A DNA stretch of 64,000 nucleotides from Stenopsyche tienmushanensis (GCA_008973525.1 WACJ01000122.1:248001-312000), one strand, 5' to 3'; shown: positions 1 to 12,204, counted from the first letter of the stretch. Notes: generated by a model not told the origin, from the letters alone. A program made the numbers and translations.

Positions 1-1052
1 GGACGTTTTAAATGATATTGAATTCATATGGATATTAAAATGAGACAGTTTTAAATACCTAAGACTTGCCAGATCCTGTTCGTGTTTAGTGAGCTTAATT
101 TGATCTTCTAATTCGGCCAAATGCCGATTCACAGCCAGGACGGCACTCGAAAAATTAGTATGCCTTGTAAATTTACACTTAAAATCCTCCGGCGGACCAC
201 AGTGGAAGAGATAACACGATCCGGGACTCTGCAAAATAAAAGATTCACGCTCATAAATACGATCATAACGCAATAAATCATTCGACGTTTCATTATTTAT
301 AGATCGTATGATAAATCTACTTTTAATAAGTCGTAAATTGCAATGATGAAAATCAAAATTGCACGATTTATTGGTAATAAATGCTTTGAAGTGATATTAA
401 TTTTTATCATAAATTTGTCTTAATATTTAACGTGCTTTGCGAAACGTAAGCCAATACGATTTATGAAATTAAAGCACTATTGTGTTGTGTATTAATAAAT
501 ATGCAATTTTATACGTTCAACTATTAAATTAAATACAATATGAACGCGATTGTATGCAATATTATTTCATATTAAGCTCGCTAGGGTCGTACTTTTTTAA
601 GGTCTCATAAAAGGGATTTATACGTGTCCGTTTAATTAATTTAATATTTATATTGTATTGATGGATTTTATTCATTATCCGATATAAAAGACTACGACGG
701 TATCGTCCCGTGGATAATTTTTAAGCACCCGCTTAACACGTTGCTTTCCATATGTTTAGACTGAGGTGTTATTTAAATAGGAAATTATATAAGAATGTGT
801 TGCAAAATTATCAGTGTTTATATTTTCAGAATGTGAAAATCAATGTTGTTAATAAAATAATATTGATAATTTTGATCTCGCAAATTTGTTGATTTGGTAA
901 AATATTATATTGAGAGTCTTGTGTTTGAATTTGAGTTTTTTTTTATTGAAATTTGAGGTTAATTAACGGTTTTTTTTCAATTGAAATTTGAGGTTAATTA
1001 ACGGTTTTTTTTCCAGATGATAAAATCGAATTCATTTGATAATTTATAGGAC
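1..1052 (-). other. Intron 1 of the MANSC-domain gene (partial)
   Basis: This AT-rich stretch lies downstream of the exon ending at 1053 on the minus strand, so it should be the start of intron 1, with the rest of the gene off the left edge. I see no coding similarity in it. The only internal structure is the 35-bp direct duplication described separately. The inference rests on the donor assignment at 1051-1052. Confidence 0.6.
946..1012. repeat. 35-bp direct tandem duplication
   Basis: Two near-identical copies begin at 946 and 981. Each contains TTGAAATTTGAGGTTAATTA followed by ACGG and a T-run. The copies lie just inside intron 1 of the MANSC gene, about 40 bp from the splice donor. The T-runs suggest slippage or local duplication. 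Confidence 0.85.
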
Positions 1053-1346
1053 CTTCTCTTCGAAAACGAACACATCACAGGTTTCAGTCTCACAGCACAG
1101 CCTGAGACATTCGTCTCTGGTGTCCAGGTCTATCTCGTTGAGATATTTGGCCCCCATCTCCCTGGAGTCTTCGGTCCTGATGATCTTGTCCCTGTGTATG
1201 TCGAAGTTGTCGACGCACGTCTGCGGGTCCAGATCGCGCCTCTTGAGCAGCTTGCGGAAGTCGTCGGGGACGACGCTCCCCGTCCGGGGGCCGTCGCCCC
1301 CGCAGGATGCCGCCAGCGCCAGGACGCCCAGGAAGAGGATACGCAT
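1053..1346 (-). CDS. Exon 1 of a MANSC-domain secreted or membrane protein
   Basis: This exon encodes the first 98 residues of an extracellular protein. Residues 1 to about 15 (MRILFLGVLALAASC) form a signal peptide. A seven-cysteine MANSC/MANEC domain starts near residue 40: Cys44, the block KIIRTEDSREMGAKYLNE (54-71), then Cys80, the CC pair 84-85 and Cys90, and DVFVFEEK at the end. That order is typical of the N-terminal part of MANSC domains, as in LRP11-like and other arthropod MANSC proteins, where the remaining cysteines come from the next exon. The frame hits a stop two codons after the inferred donor (AAG|GTCCTA at 1051-1052, phase 0). The donor is a weak match to GTRAGT, so the exact end is inferred. 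The ATG is the first in frame after the leader. Base composition is much more GC-rich than the surroundings. The rest of the gene lies left of the window. I cannot assign a specific orthologue. Confidence 0.8.
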
Positions 1347-1560
1347 TTCGGGATTCGGACAAAAAAACTAAATCGTTCGGTGGCGTATCGCGAAGTGTCA
1401 GAGGCTATCGTGGCGGATCGATAAGCCCGCACAGGCGCACGGGACCAGCCTGTCCCCAAACCCCGGCCCCCCGGCCCTGAGCCCCCGGTGTCCCCGCCGA
1501 GCTCCACTCACTCAGAGGCCTCCGCTTCGCAGACACCATGCGCACTGGTGTGCAGACTGA
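1347..1560 (-). promoter_or_regulatory. GC-rich leader and putative core promoter of the MANSC gene
   Basis: This CpG- and G/C-rich stretch sits immediately upstream of the ATG in otherwise AT-rich DNA. On the minus strand a TTCAGTC motif, matching the arthropod initiator TCAGT, occurs at about 1555-1561 and would give a leader of about 210 nt. No TATA box is obvious. A 44-codon upstream open frame (1405-1539, minus) would lie in this leader and ends about 60 nt before the main ATG. Transcription start and uORF use are inferences. Confidence 0.45.
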
Positions 1561-3700
1561 AAGACTTACACCTAGACTAAGATCGGTTTTATCCTCTTAA
1601 TTTATCCCCTAAGTCGTAGAAATTAAATTCGGTTTTTAAATAAGAGAACGTTTTGCGAAAAACGTTCACACCGAGGTGCTTCAATAAATATCATTCTTTA
1701 AGATCGATTGCTTATTTTGTACTGTCGGGAGGTAAAGACTAAGCTTTTATCGGACATCCTGAAGAGCCACATCAAGTCCTGGACGCGCTGAACATGCCCA
1801 CGAAGAAGTGAGCAGAAAGAAGGACTTTTTCATTCAGCTTTTCGCGAGACAAAAGGAGACCATTGAGATGTCATTGTTTTTTAAATTCAGAAATGTGAGT
1901 ATTAACATTTTATTACACCTTATATTCGGATACAATACACTTTTAAAAGCAAAAATCTATTAAAAAAAAAAACCAAAAACACTATTTTTTAATTTTTTTT
2001 TTAAGAAAAATCAAGAAATTATCTCAAATTTATTTATTTATTTTTAATACAAAAATAAACATATTCTTGTTGTATGTACTCACATGGGCGTGAGCGTGTG
2101 TGAAAATCGTAAGCGCGTGAATCGATCTTCTTTTATCCCAGTGTTGACTACAATAGAATTAATTCAGAATGATAAGTCTTATCAATAATCACAATGCAAT
2201 CTCCAAATTAAAAAAAAACACAATTAAGATCCATCAGATCACACCACGTGGTCATATAACAGCATCCATCGCCCAAAAAAATAAAAAAATCACACACAAA
2301 AAAAATAAAAAAATAAAAATCAAATTGCCACACCCTTAAAAAAATCAACGATATATTTAATACATATCTCGATGTAAATTCCAAAGGATTCGATTTTAAC
2401 CTTGCGACGGGAGTATTAACCCTTTTCGGTCCGCAGACAAAGCAGACACATTATAACACCGAAGCATCCAGTCGAGATAACCCTGTAAAAGTCGCGTTGA
2501 CCTCAGGTCTTGAACCCGCAGCGTTCCCACAGAATCATAATAATTTCATACTTAAACGGATTTGTCGAGGGCAAAATATTTATTTAAAAAAAAATCCACC
2601 TGTACCGCCCAAAATCGCTTTTCGTCGATCGGTGCTTTCCTGCGCAACGACTTGCCTTCATCCCCCTAATCTCAGATGGTATCCTTTATGGCGCATCCCG
2701 TTTTTATCTAAGCCACAGATTTCGACCCTTTGATATATAATACAACAACAAAAAAATATCTATCTTGTTTTGATCAAATTTCATATCTATTAATCTAAAA
2801 TATCCGAATTTGCATAAATGCCATAAATTAATTTATCTTAATGCAGACAAAGATCTGCATATCGCGAGGGGTGACTAAATGCACGGCTTCATTCCCCCTC
2901 TTTTAATGCATTATTTAAAACCGTCAATGTACACATTAAATGCGCTTTTATTTGTCCGTAAAATATGCTTATTTAATAATATAAACATTGCTGCAAATCC
3001 AAATTTAAATCGGCTTGGAAAGAAATTTCCCGCTTATAGCGAACAATCGTACATGGAATTAATAGAATGCAACACGGGTAATCCCCGAGCAACACGCTCG
3101 TTGAATTATTTTCTATCTAAGAATAATATCTAAGTTTGACAAAGTATAATAGTGGGAATGGGATGAGCCACGTATGTCGATGGACGAGCGATGACATTCT
3201 TCACCATGGAAGTCCTAAGCTCTGAACAGGTGATTTGCAGCAAAAAAATTAAGCATATTTTTACTTTGTATAATATCGTGTACAGCATAGACTATAATTA
3301 TGAAGAAATATTAAAAAACAAAAAAATGGTGAGCGATTCAAGAAAAATGTGTGTTTTTACCAACTTTTTTTGAGGTTTTTTGTTCATTAAAACAAAATGG
3401 TTGAATATTTGTAGATAATTGTAGTCTATACGATGAAAACGTTTATCATACACGTGCCTGCCAAATTTCATAAAGAATGCTCATCTAGGACGTGTGGGAG
3501 CGCTTCCATGAGTTTGGAAAAAGTATTTTCGAAAAAAAAACGCGTTTAAAATTTCTCCTCTTTTCAGCTTTGCAAAGCGCAGCTTCTCATCGTCGACTTG
3601 AAATTTATTGCATAATTGTTTTTGGTTGAAAAATCTTTGTTTTTGGGTAAAATTGCATCAATTTTTTTGAAAAAATTAAATTATCTACCGTATAAAGCTT
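1561..3700. other. Intergenic stretch, nothing recognised
   Basis: AT-rich sequence with an A-rich low-complexity part at about 1960-2345 (many runs of A with AAAAATAAA units). A TTAACCCTTTTCGG motif at about 2418 resembles the TTAA-type MITE ends found elsewhere in the window but has no partner. No coding similarity recognised. Confidence 0.5.
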
Positions 3701-3714
3701 AAGTTTCAAATTTA

Positions 3715-4168
3715 GAGATAATACATTTTCTGCTCCTTACGTATTTATCATCGAAAATGGCGCTAAAAGCCCTAAAAGAGTGACCGCAAGGTCTTTGTGT
3801 CCAATCGGTCCGCTTTACGAACTGCTGACGCGACGAATGAGCGCCTCTCCGTGAACGGATCTCCGCATGGACACTCCGAGATCGGGAAAAGTCCAAATCT
3901 GAAAACGTGAATCCCTAAACCGTCCGTGCCCTGTGAGGAACTGGGACGTCCAGTAATCTCTAATTAGCTCCAGTAACTTCTAACTTAGCATATATTATAA
4001 AAACGGGCAGATTCAATCAGTGTTGATTCATGTAAAGTAGAATGGTCAAGTAAAATTTAAAAAAAACATATGCAATTCTCGACCGAGTCGGTATTCTGTG
4101 TTTTACGCTTCGAGCCCAGTTGCGCCCATGGCGGGCGCCTCCTTTGCCACCCCCTTGTTACAGCCCTG
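3715..4168 (-). mobile_element. hAT MITE (605-bp family), truncated copy
   Basis: Reverse-orientation copy of the non-autonomous hAT family whose complete members lie at 15362-15964 and 40673-41278. It carries the internal stem region, the stretch around ATCAGTGTTGATTCATG, the GACCGAGTCGGTATTCTG block, and the GC-rich end with GCGCCCATGGCGGGCGCC, finishing in TTACAGCCCTG at 4168. The other terminus is missing. No transposase coding. Confidence 0.75.
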
Positions 4169-5349
4169 CCTACTTTATTATTTGAATTTATGAAATTGTA
4201 TTGTAGTACGAAACTGTCCTATAAGAGAATTGACTATATATCACGTTTATAACGAGCATTTTTTTAAAAATCAAAATGTATTAACATCGCTATGTTTCCA
4301 ACCGTCTCTACACATCACGACACGATAAGGTCTATAACCATCTCATTTTACTATAAGATCAGATTAACATTGTGCGGATGACTTAGATGAACGCAGACAA
4401 GTGACATCTAGCGGCAAATTTCAAATTACACAATTGCACAGCGCTTATTTATACATTCAAATGAATCTTATATAAAAACTTAACACAGAAATGAGGCCAA
4501 CATCATATCGAATTACCCTTAAAAAATACATTTTTCGCTTCAAATTGGATTAAAAACCAACGAAACAGTCGACGTTGGTTATTTGCTGTTTAGCATAATG
4601 GCAATGCTAATGTCTTCATAATCTCAAAACAGAAATTAAAAATTTCAACTTCTTATCGCATCACGTGGGAAGCACTTCAAACACAATAGACACGTGTATT
4701 TCAAATACACTGTAGTATTATTGTAGTGGCGTTTCAATGGTTGTAGTGAAACTGAATCTGACATCGATTTTATTAGTCCCTTGTCCAAAGTCACGGTCGA
4801 CTGCTGCATCCTTCGATGGAAGATCTCCACGCAATCCAGACATTTCGTTTCGATAATTACATACCATCCAGCCATAAACTTCACCCAAATTCGGCTAAGG
4901 CTTGCATGTCAGTGTTTACCATAAATTAATATGGCAAAGTTTTGCCTTTGTGCTAAAACCAATTTTGCAGTGATATCACTCTTCTCCATAAGGATCGGCC
5001 CAAGGCGTTTCATAATTATCGACTATCACGCAATGTCTGTCTTCGAATCGTCGATTTAAAACCTTGATGGATGGAAATCGGTGTGGATTTATTGTAAAGC
5101 ATGTGATGAAATGAAGAACATTGTCCACTGCGATGTCGTTTATCTTACTAATAAAAGCCTTGGTGTGTCACCTGTTTGTTTATCATTTGTGTTTCCGTAG
5201 GAACGCCGGGCAAACATACATTAATCCACAAGCGAGCTACAACCTTAATTAAATATAATGAAAATATCTGACAAAATCTATTTTGATTGTATCAATAAGT
5301 ATTTTGTTTAAAGGTTCTTATTTGCTCAAAGGCACTAGTTTTGTTAGAC
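4169..5349. other. Intergenic stretch, nothing recognised
   Basis: AT-rich, no long open frame with recognisable product, no repeat ends detected by eye. Confidence 0.4.
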
Positions 5350-5648
5350 AAAGTTGTCTAGTCCCTCATTTATTCGTTCTTGCTTAAACATTGGGCCGAC
5401 CTATTGCGTCCATTCGCAAGACGATTATTCGTCATGTCAGCGGTCTGAAAATCAGACCGTTTGGACACACAGACCAAGTGGCCACTACATAAGAATAGTG
5501 GGACCAATAAACAGCTCACGTCAGAGGAGGATTCCCGTGTTCCTTTGTCTTAGGTGTGAAGTGATGGGATAAAAATGGATCTCTGGCGAGGGTGGGAGGG
5601 GGAGCAAGATACTTGTCACGGGCGCTCCATACTCTCGTTACGGCTCTG
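5350..5648 (+). mobile_element. hAT MITE (605-bp family), 5'-truncated
   Basis: Forward copy lacking the left terminus. It contains the internal stem CGGTCTGAAAATCAGACCG, the block around TGGCCAC, and ends with CACGGGCGCTCC and CGTTACGGCTCTG at 5648. An extra segment (CAGCTCACGTCAGAGG to AAGTGATGG, about 5512-5570) recurs near 50680 and marks a variant subfamily. Confidence 0.7.
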
Positions 5649-5730
5649 GTCTCATATTAATCTCTTTTCAATAGTTATCTCTATAAGATAACAAATTTAT
5701 CATATTTAGTTCCTGGTCATTCGTTTTTCT

Positions 5731-6033
5731 TTAACCCCTTAAAGAGGTAAGACACAGAGTTGTGTCCGAATTCCAGTGATTCAGAAAGAACATTCATATA
5801 CGTTAGGCTCGGAAACAGACAAAGACGGAGAGTGTCTTACACGTTGAGTTTGGACAGAAACAGAGACGGAGAGAGTATATTGTTATAGTGTTTATTTATT
5901 TGTGTACAAGCTTCATACACGCTGCGACGGTCCTGGCAGATAAATGGATTTGTACGACGATAAATGGCGGACATACAAATATAGCATCTATGTTTATGAT
6001 GATTTATAATCAGCTCACTACTCAAAGGGTTGA
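5731..6033 (-). mobile_element. TTAA-type piggyBac-like MITE
   Basis: The element is bounded by TTAA at 5731-5734 followed by CCCCTT, and by AAAGGG followed by TTGA (a decayed TTAA) at 6030-6033. TTAA target sites with C-rich starts are typical of the piggyBac superfamily. Hallmark internal blocks are GCTTCATACACGCTGCGACG, TGGCGGACATACAAATATAG and AGCTCACTACTCAAAGGG. It is an internally deleted form of the longer copy at 15140-16140. No coding. Confidence 0.7.
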
Positions 6034-7009
6034 AGGCACACCAGAGCTTTCATATCTGATCGTTTTGCACTAATGTTTGACAGTTTTTTGCCATCCAAAT
6101 GATATTCACGTTTATGAATTAATCAGTATAAACGCTGGGAGTGTCTTTTCAAACATAATTATTCGTTGATAAAGGTTTAATTACTTCAGATGCTTCAGAA
6201 ACACCTCCAAGAGGTGTGACTCTAAATGCACTTGCATGACCTGCAACTATTCAACGATCCTTATGGCTCACACAGCGTCTATTATGTTTAATAGTTCATG
6301 AGAAATTTCGCAACCCCTTTAACGATATTACCACGGGTAGGGTTCCACCCCACTCTGCTGTTTGAAAATAACAAGGAATATTTAATTGACCGTAAATCAA
6401 TGGAGCGCAAAATGCGGGAGTGTCCCGCTTAACCGGCGAAGAGGGCCCTTTTTTTTACAAAAGGACCTCCAATATAAGGGATGTTTGCGTACGCCGGTGC
6501 TATGTAAATTTGATCCTGAATTTATTCGAGACGCCCATTCATATGCAAATGGCGGCAAATCAAATGAATAATTTAATTTATGATTTATTTTGGATTAGAT
6601 TTAATTTGGAACTGTGACATCATCCCGCGTACTCGTGCGCTATTCCTAAAATGATTTATGTAACCAATTCCACTTATTGTAATTGTGGTTTGCCTCCGTG
6701 AAAAATATAAAGCTCCGAAAGTCTTGGCCCTTAGGTGTAATTTAACATATTGCTGACCGCACTGAATTTATGTTTGAGCAGCACTAAAGACCCATTATAT
6801 TAAAACCAACATAAATATTGGATCTGTGAAGTTTCGGTATTAAAATTCAACGTCGGTTGTTTAAATTCGTTTGACTTCAGTCAACTTAAGCACACAGTTA
6901 ATTAATATTTTTTCTAGCAAGAAGTTCTCATGCTTAAAACTTGCCTTGCTCTTGGATAGCGACAGTCCATTTCATAAAATATTTTATCATGATTTAGTTA
7001 GTGGTTGAG
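6034..7009. other. Intergenic stretch, nothing recognised
   Basis: AT-rich; no coding or repeat ends recognised. Confidence 0.4.
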
Positions 7010-7017
7010 CTTGCGAC

Positions 7018-8015
7018 TAGGGAATCCAATCCCGAGGCAAAATCTCGATCCCGGGATTTCGGGATTTCGTTAGACAATCCCGGGACCAGTCTCGGGATCC
7101 CGGGATTGGGATTTTCAATATTTTAAGAAATTACCTTGAGAATTTGATCAAAAATTACTAATAAGTCCATTTGTTCAATATAAAAAATCACTTGAAGGCC
7201 AAAGAATTTTATTTATTTAAGAAAAGATAAAAATACAATTCAAAAATAGATAAATAAAACACAAAAAAAATTCAAATATTATTTTGAAAATATGCCCGAA
7301 GTAACATTAACATTAAACATTAGTGTTTCGTCATTTAGTCTGGATCTGATTTTGGAAGTCAGACAACTTGTTGCTGAAAATGCACGCTCAGCTTCCACAC
7401 TCGTTGGAGGTATCGTCATCAGATATTTAAATGCTAGTTCGAGTTGATGACCGTGAGCCCTCATTTTCGTATAACACAATTAATGTGACTGATAAAATTC
7501 TTTTCTGCTGAGACACGGACTAAAAATCGCAAAATTCCCAATTTCTCGACAAATTATTTATTTCCGTCGCTGCAAATGAATACTTATATACTATAATACT
7601 TTGATGTGCTTTGTAATTATATTACGGAGGAATATAAAATTTCTGAACCCCGTATCTATTATATTTCATATCGATATTCCCATTGTTCGTCGAGGTGTAG
7701 TAAATACATCACCGGTAGGGAAAGGTTACAATAACAATTTGAAAAACATACATGTACGCTATATATGTATACATAGATTAGACAGTCACTGCTCCTATGC
7801 GTTGCCTAAGTTCGCCAATTAGTAATTACGCCACTGTTTCCAAGCGTCCAGATTTCGTCGGGAATGTCTCGATTTAGTAGCCTTCATCGTGTTGGTGAGG
7901 TGTACGATTTCTGTTACATAAAAATTTCAATCCCGGGATTTTCGGGATTACGTTTTCTAATCCCGGGATTCTTAATTACCTAAAACTGTCCGGGATCCCG
8001 GGATTGGATTCCCTA
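7018..8015 (-). mobile_element. Complete but dead hAT element with target-site duplication
   Basis: Terminal inverted repeats TAGGGAATCCAATCCCG (left) and its complement at the right bound 998 bp. Both sides are flanked by the same 8-bp duplication CTTGCGAC (7010-7017 and 8016-8023), diagnostic of hAT insertion. Subterminal CCCGGGAT repeats lie inside both ends. The minus strand carries a remnant of the transposase C-terminus (see 7279-7479), so this is an internally deleted, immobile copy. A related partial copy is at 33285-33595. Confidence 0.9.
7279..7479 (-). pseudogene. hAT transposase C-terminal dimerisation (hATC) remnant
   Basis: The frame encodes about 60 residues matching the hATC core: LAFKYLMTIPPTSVEAERAF followed by SATSCLTSKIRSRLNDET. 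The pattern of a Y-L block, then P-x-TS-x-x-x-ER-x-FS, then K-x-RSRL is characteristic of this family. Nothing of the N-terminal zinc finger or the catalytic core remains within the 998-bp element, so it cannot be functional. The frame has no proper start; it is a decayed fragment. Confidence 0.8.
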
Positions 8016-8177
8016 CTTGCGACTCAAACGTGTGTAATATTAATTATTTACTATTTGTATTCCTACACATATAAGATACTTTTGATATTGTGTTAGACCG
8101 TATATAAGTAAGTAGTGCCATATACATTTCTATCGATATCTAAAAGAGACTTTTCTATGGAAAATGGTGATTTTCCA

Positions 8178-8203
8178 CTATCATCCACATCCACATCCAC
8201 ATT
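8178..8203. repeat. CATCCA hexamer microsatellite
   Basis: Three to four tandem CATCCA/CACATC units. Confidence 0.7.
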
Positions 8204-8221
8204 AAACTAGATTATTATTAT

Positions 8222-8400
8222 TTAAATGAAATGTTTTTCCAGGCAAAAATAGTCTATGAGCGAAATTCTGACTGATCCCACTTCTGACACCAATGTTACG
8301 TGGATTACAGGCAAACCGCGGGGAAAATACATCTCCCCGCGGCCAAGGCTGTTGGTCGACTCTCTGTTCTTGTTTCTTACACATTCGAATTTCCCTCTTT
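8222..8400 (-). mobile_element. LTR-like hairpin repeat with primer-site-like motif
   Basis: A near-perfect palindrome, CCGCGGGGA ... TCCCCGCGG (8317-8343), lies beside the block CCAAGGCTGTTGGTCGACT, which also occurs at about 17165-17190 and, inverted, at about 44230-44260. On the minus strand, just after this block, the sequence TTGGTGTCAGAAGTGGG (about 8279-8295) resembles a primer-binding site complementary to the 3' end of tRNA-Leu, as used by many insect LTR retrotransposons. This would make the hairpin part of a solo-LTR-like relic. No coding remains. Confidence 0.4.
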
Positions 8401-8904
8401 CGGTGAGACATGGGGAAGGAGGGGTAGCGATGCGTTTGCATAAAAACAAAAAAAATATCGCCATTAATTTGGCACTTTACATCCAAAGAAGGACAGAAAA
8501 CAATCTGGTGAATTTAATCTGCACAGATTAACAATGGCTTTACGCAGAATAAAATTTCGGCGATAAATATACCCTGTTACTTTAATTGCGACATCACATC
8601 GGGAGGTCATGGACATGTCCATGTAGCATACAGATTCGTCTTAGATTCGGGATCGAGTGATAGCAGTAGGCCATTATATAGATTTAGTTCTATATTATAT
8701 ATTTATAAATAAGGATTATATTTTTTCTAAAACTTATATAGAACCTTATTTAGGGTGTCAGACACCGGTGGCTGACGCGGCGTTTGGTAATAACGTTTTA
8801 TGATGGTTTATATATTTTTTGGATATATTACACCTCATTTGTGGCATATACTGCGCGTACAGATCATTCACAGGAGTCGAACCTGGAATATTTTTATCAA
8901 CTTA

Positions 8905-9150
8905 TAGTAGCGAACGATATTTTTGAAAATAATGCAGTAAATACAACAATATTTTCGACCGATTGTAAAATTTTAGCCTTATTCGGACAACTTAGTTTTG
9001 TAATCATTCAGTAGACATGTTCGGGAGATGCTCATTTGTCGTGTCAGCGGTTCGAAAAACGGACCGATTAGACATACAGACTTTGTGGCCACTCCGTCTT
9101 CTTTTAGGACTTTTTGCGACATTTCTAAAGATAAATATTCTCTAATAATA
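8905..9150 (+). mobile_element. hAT MITE fragment (variant subfamily)
   Basis: Contains the extra leader ATTTTCGACCGATTGTAAAA shared with copies at 50230 and 57115, then the internal stem GCGGTTCGAAAAACGGACCG and the block GTGGCCACTCCGTC. Both ends are missing. Confidence 0.6.
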
Positions 9151-10786
9151 GACTCTAATAATAGGAATATGAATATGAAATATAATAGATACGGGGCTCA
9201 GATTTTTTCAAAATTTCATATGGTGTACTAAATACATATCATGGTAACGCGCTGGTGTTTTTTATTTAGTATTACGGCTCTGGCAAATTAAATATATTTT
9301 TTGTTTTATTTTGAACAATCCGGATAATCAAGGTTCTACTGTATGCATACATTCCTCTAAATTTTTTCAGGTCATTTGTTAAAAACCGTTAATCGTGTAA
9401 CTGACGGCGCACAGGGACTATTTCACTAAATCGAGTACTGTCAGTCACGGGTGCCTACCACGGCGCACTGGTAACAATCGATGTCAGCCACCGATGACTG
9501 ACACGGCGCGATGCGTTTTAAATAAAGATATTTATAGAATCTATCATATTTTTAAATGTTCTTATTGTTATTGCAAACCAATCACTCATAGAAATCCCTA
9601 TCTAATTTTATTGATAATCTCGAATGATAATAGCGAACCCACTTTATCAAAATTTGATTCAATTTTTTGCAAATGTGTTAAATGATATTCAAATATGTCC
9701 AAATAAAAAAGTTTTGACAATCAATTTGTAATATTTAAGAGTTGTGTCAAACTTTTAAAGTGATGCTGCGTAATTTGAGAGCGGCTTAAAGTTTATCTTT
9801 GTGATTTATATGCCGAAATAAATTATATAAACCGTTTGTTGGACAGTTCTTTGGTGAGAATTTTACTTAAAATATATTATAGTTTTAAGCACATTTGGTC
9901 CAATGCTAATTTCAATCGACCGTGGCTAGACTTGTTTCAGCCGATAATCTATTTGTAAGAAATGTAGCAAATCAAAAGTGTATTTTCTTCGCTTTTTTAT
10001 TGGGAAAACTTTCTTCAAATGCCGATAATTTACGAAGCATATAATACATATAATCTGATATCACATTTCTATGAAATAATAAAACCCTGTCTGCCAGAAA
10101 ATTGCTATTTTTTCTCGAATCGAGGGCCGGGTAAAGTTTTTTTGCCATTATTACTTAGCGACTTACGCTGAAAGGCAAAAACACATGTGTCCATTTGTCC
10201 GCACAAATCTCAAGAAACTTCAAGAAATATCAAGACGATAATTTTATTTTGATAAATCGGTTATCGCTCCGGCACAGTTTTTCTATTTTCATATAAATCA
10301 AGCCATTTTCGCTGAAAGTGCCCCAATACAAAGCACACATGATCGCCCACGTAATGTATATGGATATTGACGACGGTATACCTTTAGGGGAGTACATTTT
10401 GATTGAAAATGACTCTAGCATATTCCAATATTTTTTACCGAGCACGTACCATATTATGTTCGTTTGGATATGTAAATCGAACTAGTTATCTCCATAATCT
10501 AGCTCGTGTGATAAAATCAGCCGATTGCCGACGATCGACATTACCGTATGATGAATTTGCCTAATTGACCATACGACAATGATATCTTTTAGACGTGCAA
10601 TAACGCAATTAGTTTTAATCTCTAACGAAATATGTTATTATGTTCCAGTGCTTCTCGGCAACTGCATATATAAATATATAAATTCCAGGATAGCAATTCC
10701 AGTAAATGTAACGTACATTGATTAACGTCTATATGATGTATTATTAATTACTCCGGTGATATTCCATCAAAAATAACCTTTTTTAT
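9151..10786. other. Intergenic stretch; short local repeat only
   Basis: AT-rich with no recognised gene. A short motif, GTCAGCCACCGATGACTGAC with CGGCGCGATG (about 9483-9512), resembles GTCAGACACCGGTGGCTGAC at about 8757-8776; the two are imperfect palindromes and may be remnants of one small repeat. Confidence 0.4.
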
Positions 10787-10935
10787 GCTTGATAATGTTG
10801 TTTTCCTTGTTGTTTTCCTATTTTTTATTAACTTTTTTATGCGATTTTGGATATTGGATTATATAGCTGTTTCAAAGTTATGCGGTTTTTAAAATCCATG
10901 GAACGCATCTTCACTTTTTCTATGTAAGTCATATT
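10787..10935. mobile_element. pogo/Tigger-like MITE fragment (TTTTTATGCG family)
   Basis: Contains repeated TTTTTTATGC units and the block GGAACGCATCTTCACTTTTTC, matching parts of elements at 21037-21175 and 45412-45872, where the blocks ATAATGGAACCTATC and TCTATAAAGAACAAAGC occur. Classification is inferred from the complete copy at 45412. Confidence 0.45.
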
Positions 10936-11502
10936 TTCTATTAAGTCATTCCCCGATTGTTTGTCGAGGATTTGATCTCATTTATGACATCAGGATATTA
11001 TCATACAATTTATAGGATCATCCCATGTAATGAAAATCCCTGAGATTCCTGAGTAAAAATCAAAAATGGCGACAATTCAATCAATCCCTGGCGGATATTT
11101 CGTCGCAGTTTTCCCCAAAATACAACTTTATTTTATTTGAATCAAATTGAAATATTCATAATCCTTAAGCTAGAAAGAGTAAAATAATTTAGTTTATTAT
11201 TTTATATTAATACTAACAGATTGCCTTACTATATTACGTGCCCGCTTCCATTTTAAGCTCTTAAACCGTGAATCTAATATACAAATATTCCAGCGATAAA
11301 ACACATCATGTATATCAATCTATTAGGGCTTAAAATATATAATCGCCAATTTTGTAGTCGAGGATAAAAACTCAATATTTTTAATCAAAATAAGCTCGAT
11401 CAGTCTCAATAGTCATTTGCCAAAGAAAATTAAAAAAAGATAAATTTAAAATTATCGTATACGAGACTATTATACTTAACTTGCTTTAGTTATTATCGTA
11501 TA

Positions 11503-11822
11503 TTAGCTTATACCCGGCATGCGTAGCAATGCTATAAGCGCTTAATAATTATTTGAAAAGAAACACAGTACGTGCACTTTCTCTCCCCGTCCCCGCAGCC
11601 CAAACTGCATTTTACCAGACCAATATGCGCCAACATGGTGCATCCATGCAATATTACTATGCCTATGTTATTCCCGCAAGTGTAAATAGTAAGTTAACAA
11701 CGTTTTATCGCAATCGGATGAACGGTATGGAAGTGTATTAAATACGGACAAACAAACATTGATTTAGATATTAGACTTTGCCTATGTTACTCATGCAATC
11801 CGTAGCAATAAGTGTTACAAAA
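11503..11822 (-). mobile_element. Helitron-like non-autonomous element
   Basis: Read on the minus strand, the main unit (11775 to 11503) starts TCTAATATCT, carries the conserved CATACCGTTCATCCGATTGC and GGAATAACATAGGC blocks, and ends with a hairpin GCAT...ATGC followed by CCGGGTATAAGCTAA. A TC start, a 3' hairpin shortly before CTRR, and insertion before T are Helitron hallmarks. A second partial 5' module (11776-11822) lies directly upstream in the same orientation, as in the tandem arrays at 35.1 and 41.5 kb. No coding. Confidence 0.6.
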
Positions 11823-12204
11823 TGGGAAAAAATCAATTTTATAAAAATAATGTCGCTGGTTTAGATCAAAAAATCAGAAAAATATCTAGATTTAAACGGT
11901 TGTATGTGGAGCTACCAACATGGCTCTCAAATTTTCTTCTTATACGATGGTTAAGCCTTGCTGGTAGCCTATTATCGAGATCCATTTTAGTGGAATGAAA
12001 TTTTTTGAACCATAATCGAATTATTTTCTGTCTAGTAAACCCTTCTCTGTAAACCTCATTAATATTCCACTTACTACCAATGCGTTTTATCCCCGATTTG
12101 AACTCATATTTAAAAAAAATTGCCGCAAATATTTTGTGCACACTTTCATGTTATAGTACCTTAATTAATCGTGGTCCATCTCTGTCTAATAGATTACAAA
12201 TTTT

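Noticed and set aside
1036..1507. Long open frames overlapping exon 1 in other frames and on the other strand
   Set aside because: They are by-products of the GC-rich exon and leader; only the minus frame carries a recognisable domain.
8865..8890. Perfect tRNA B-box (GGTTCGACTCC) on the minus strand
   Set aside because: Flanking sequence does not fold into a tRNA cloverleaf and no A-box lies at a suitable distance.
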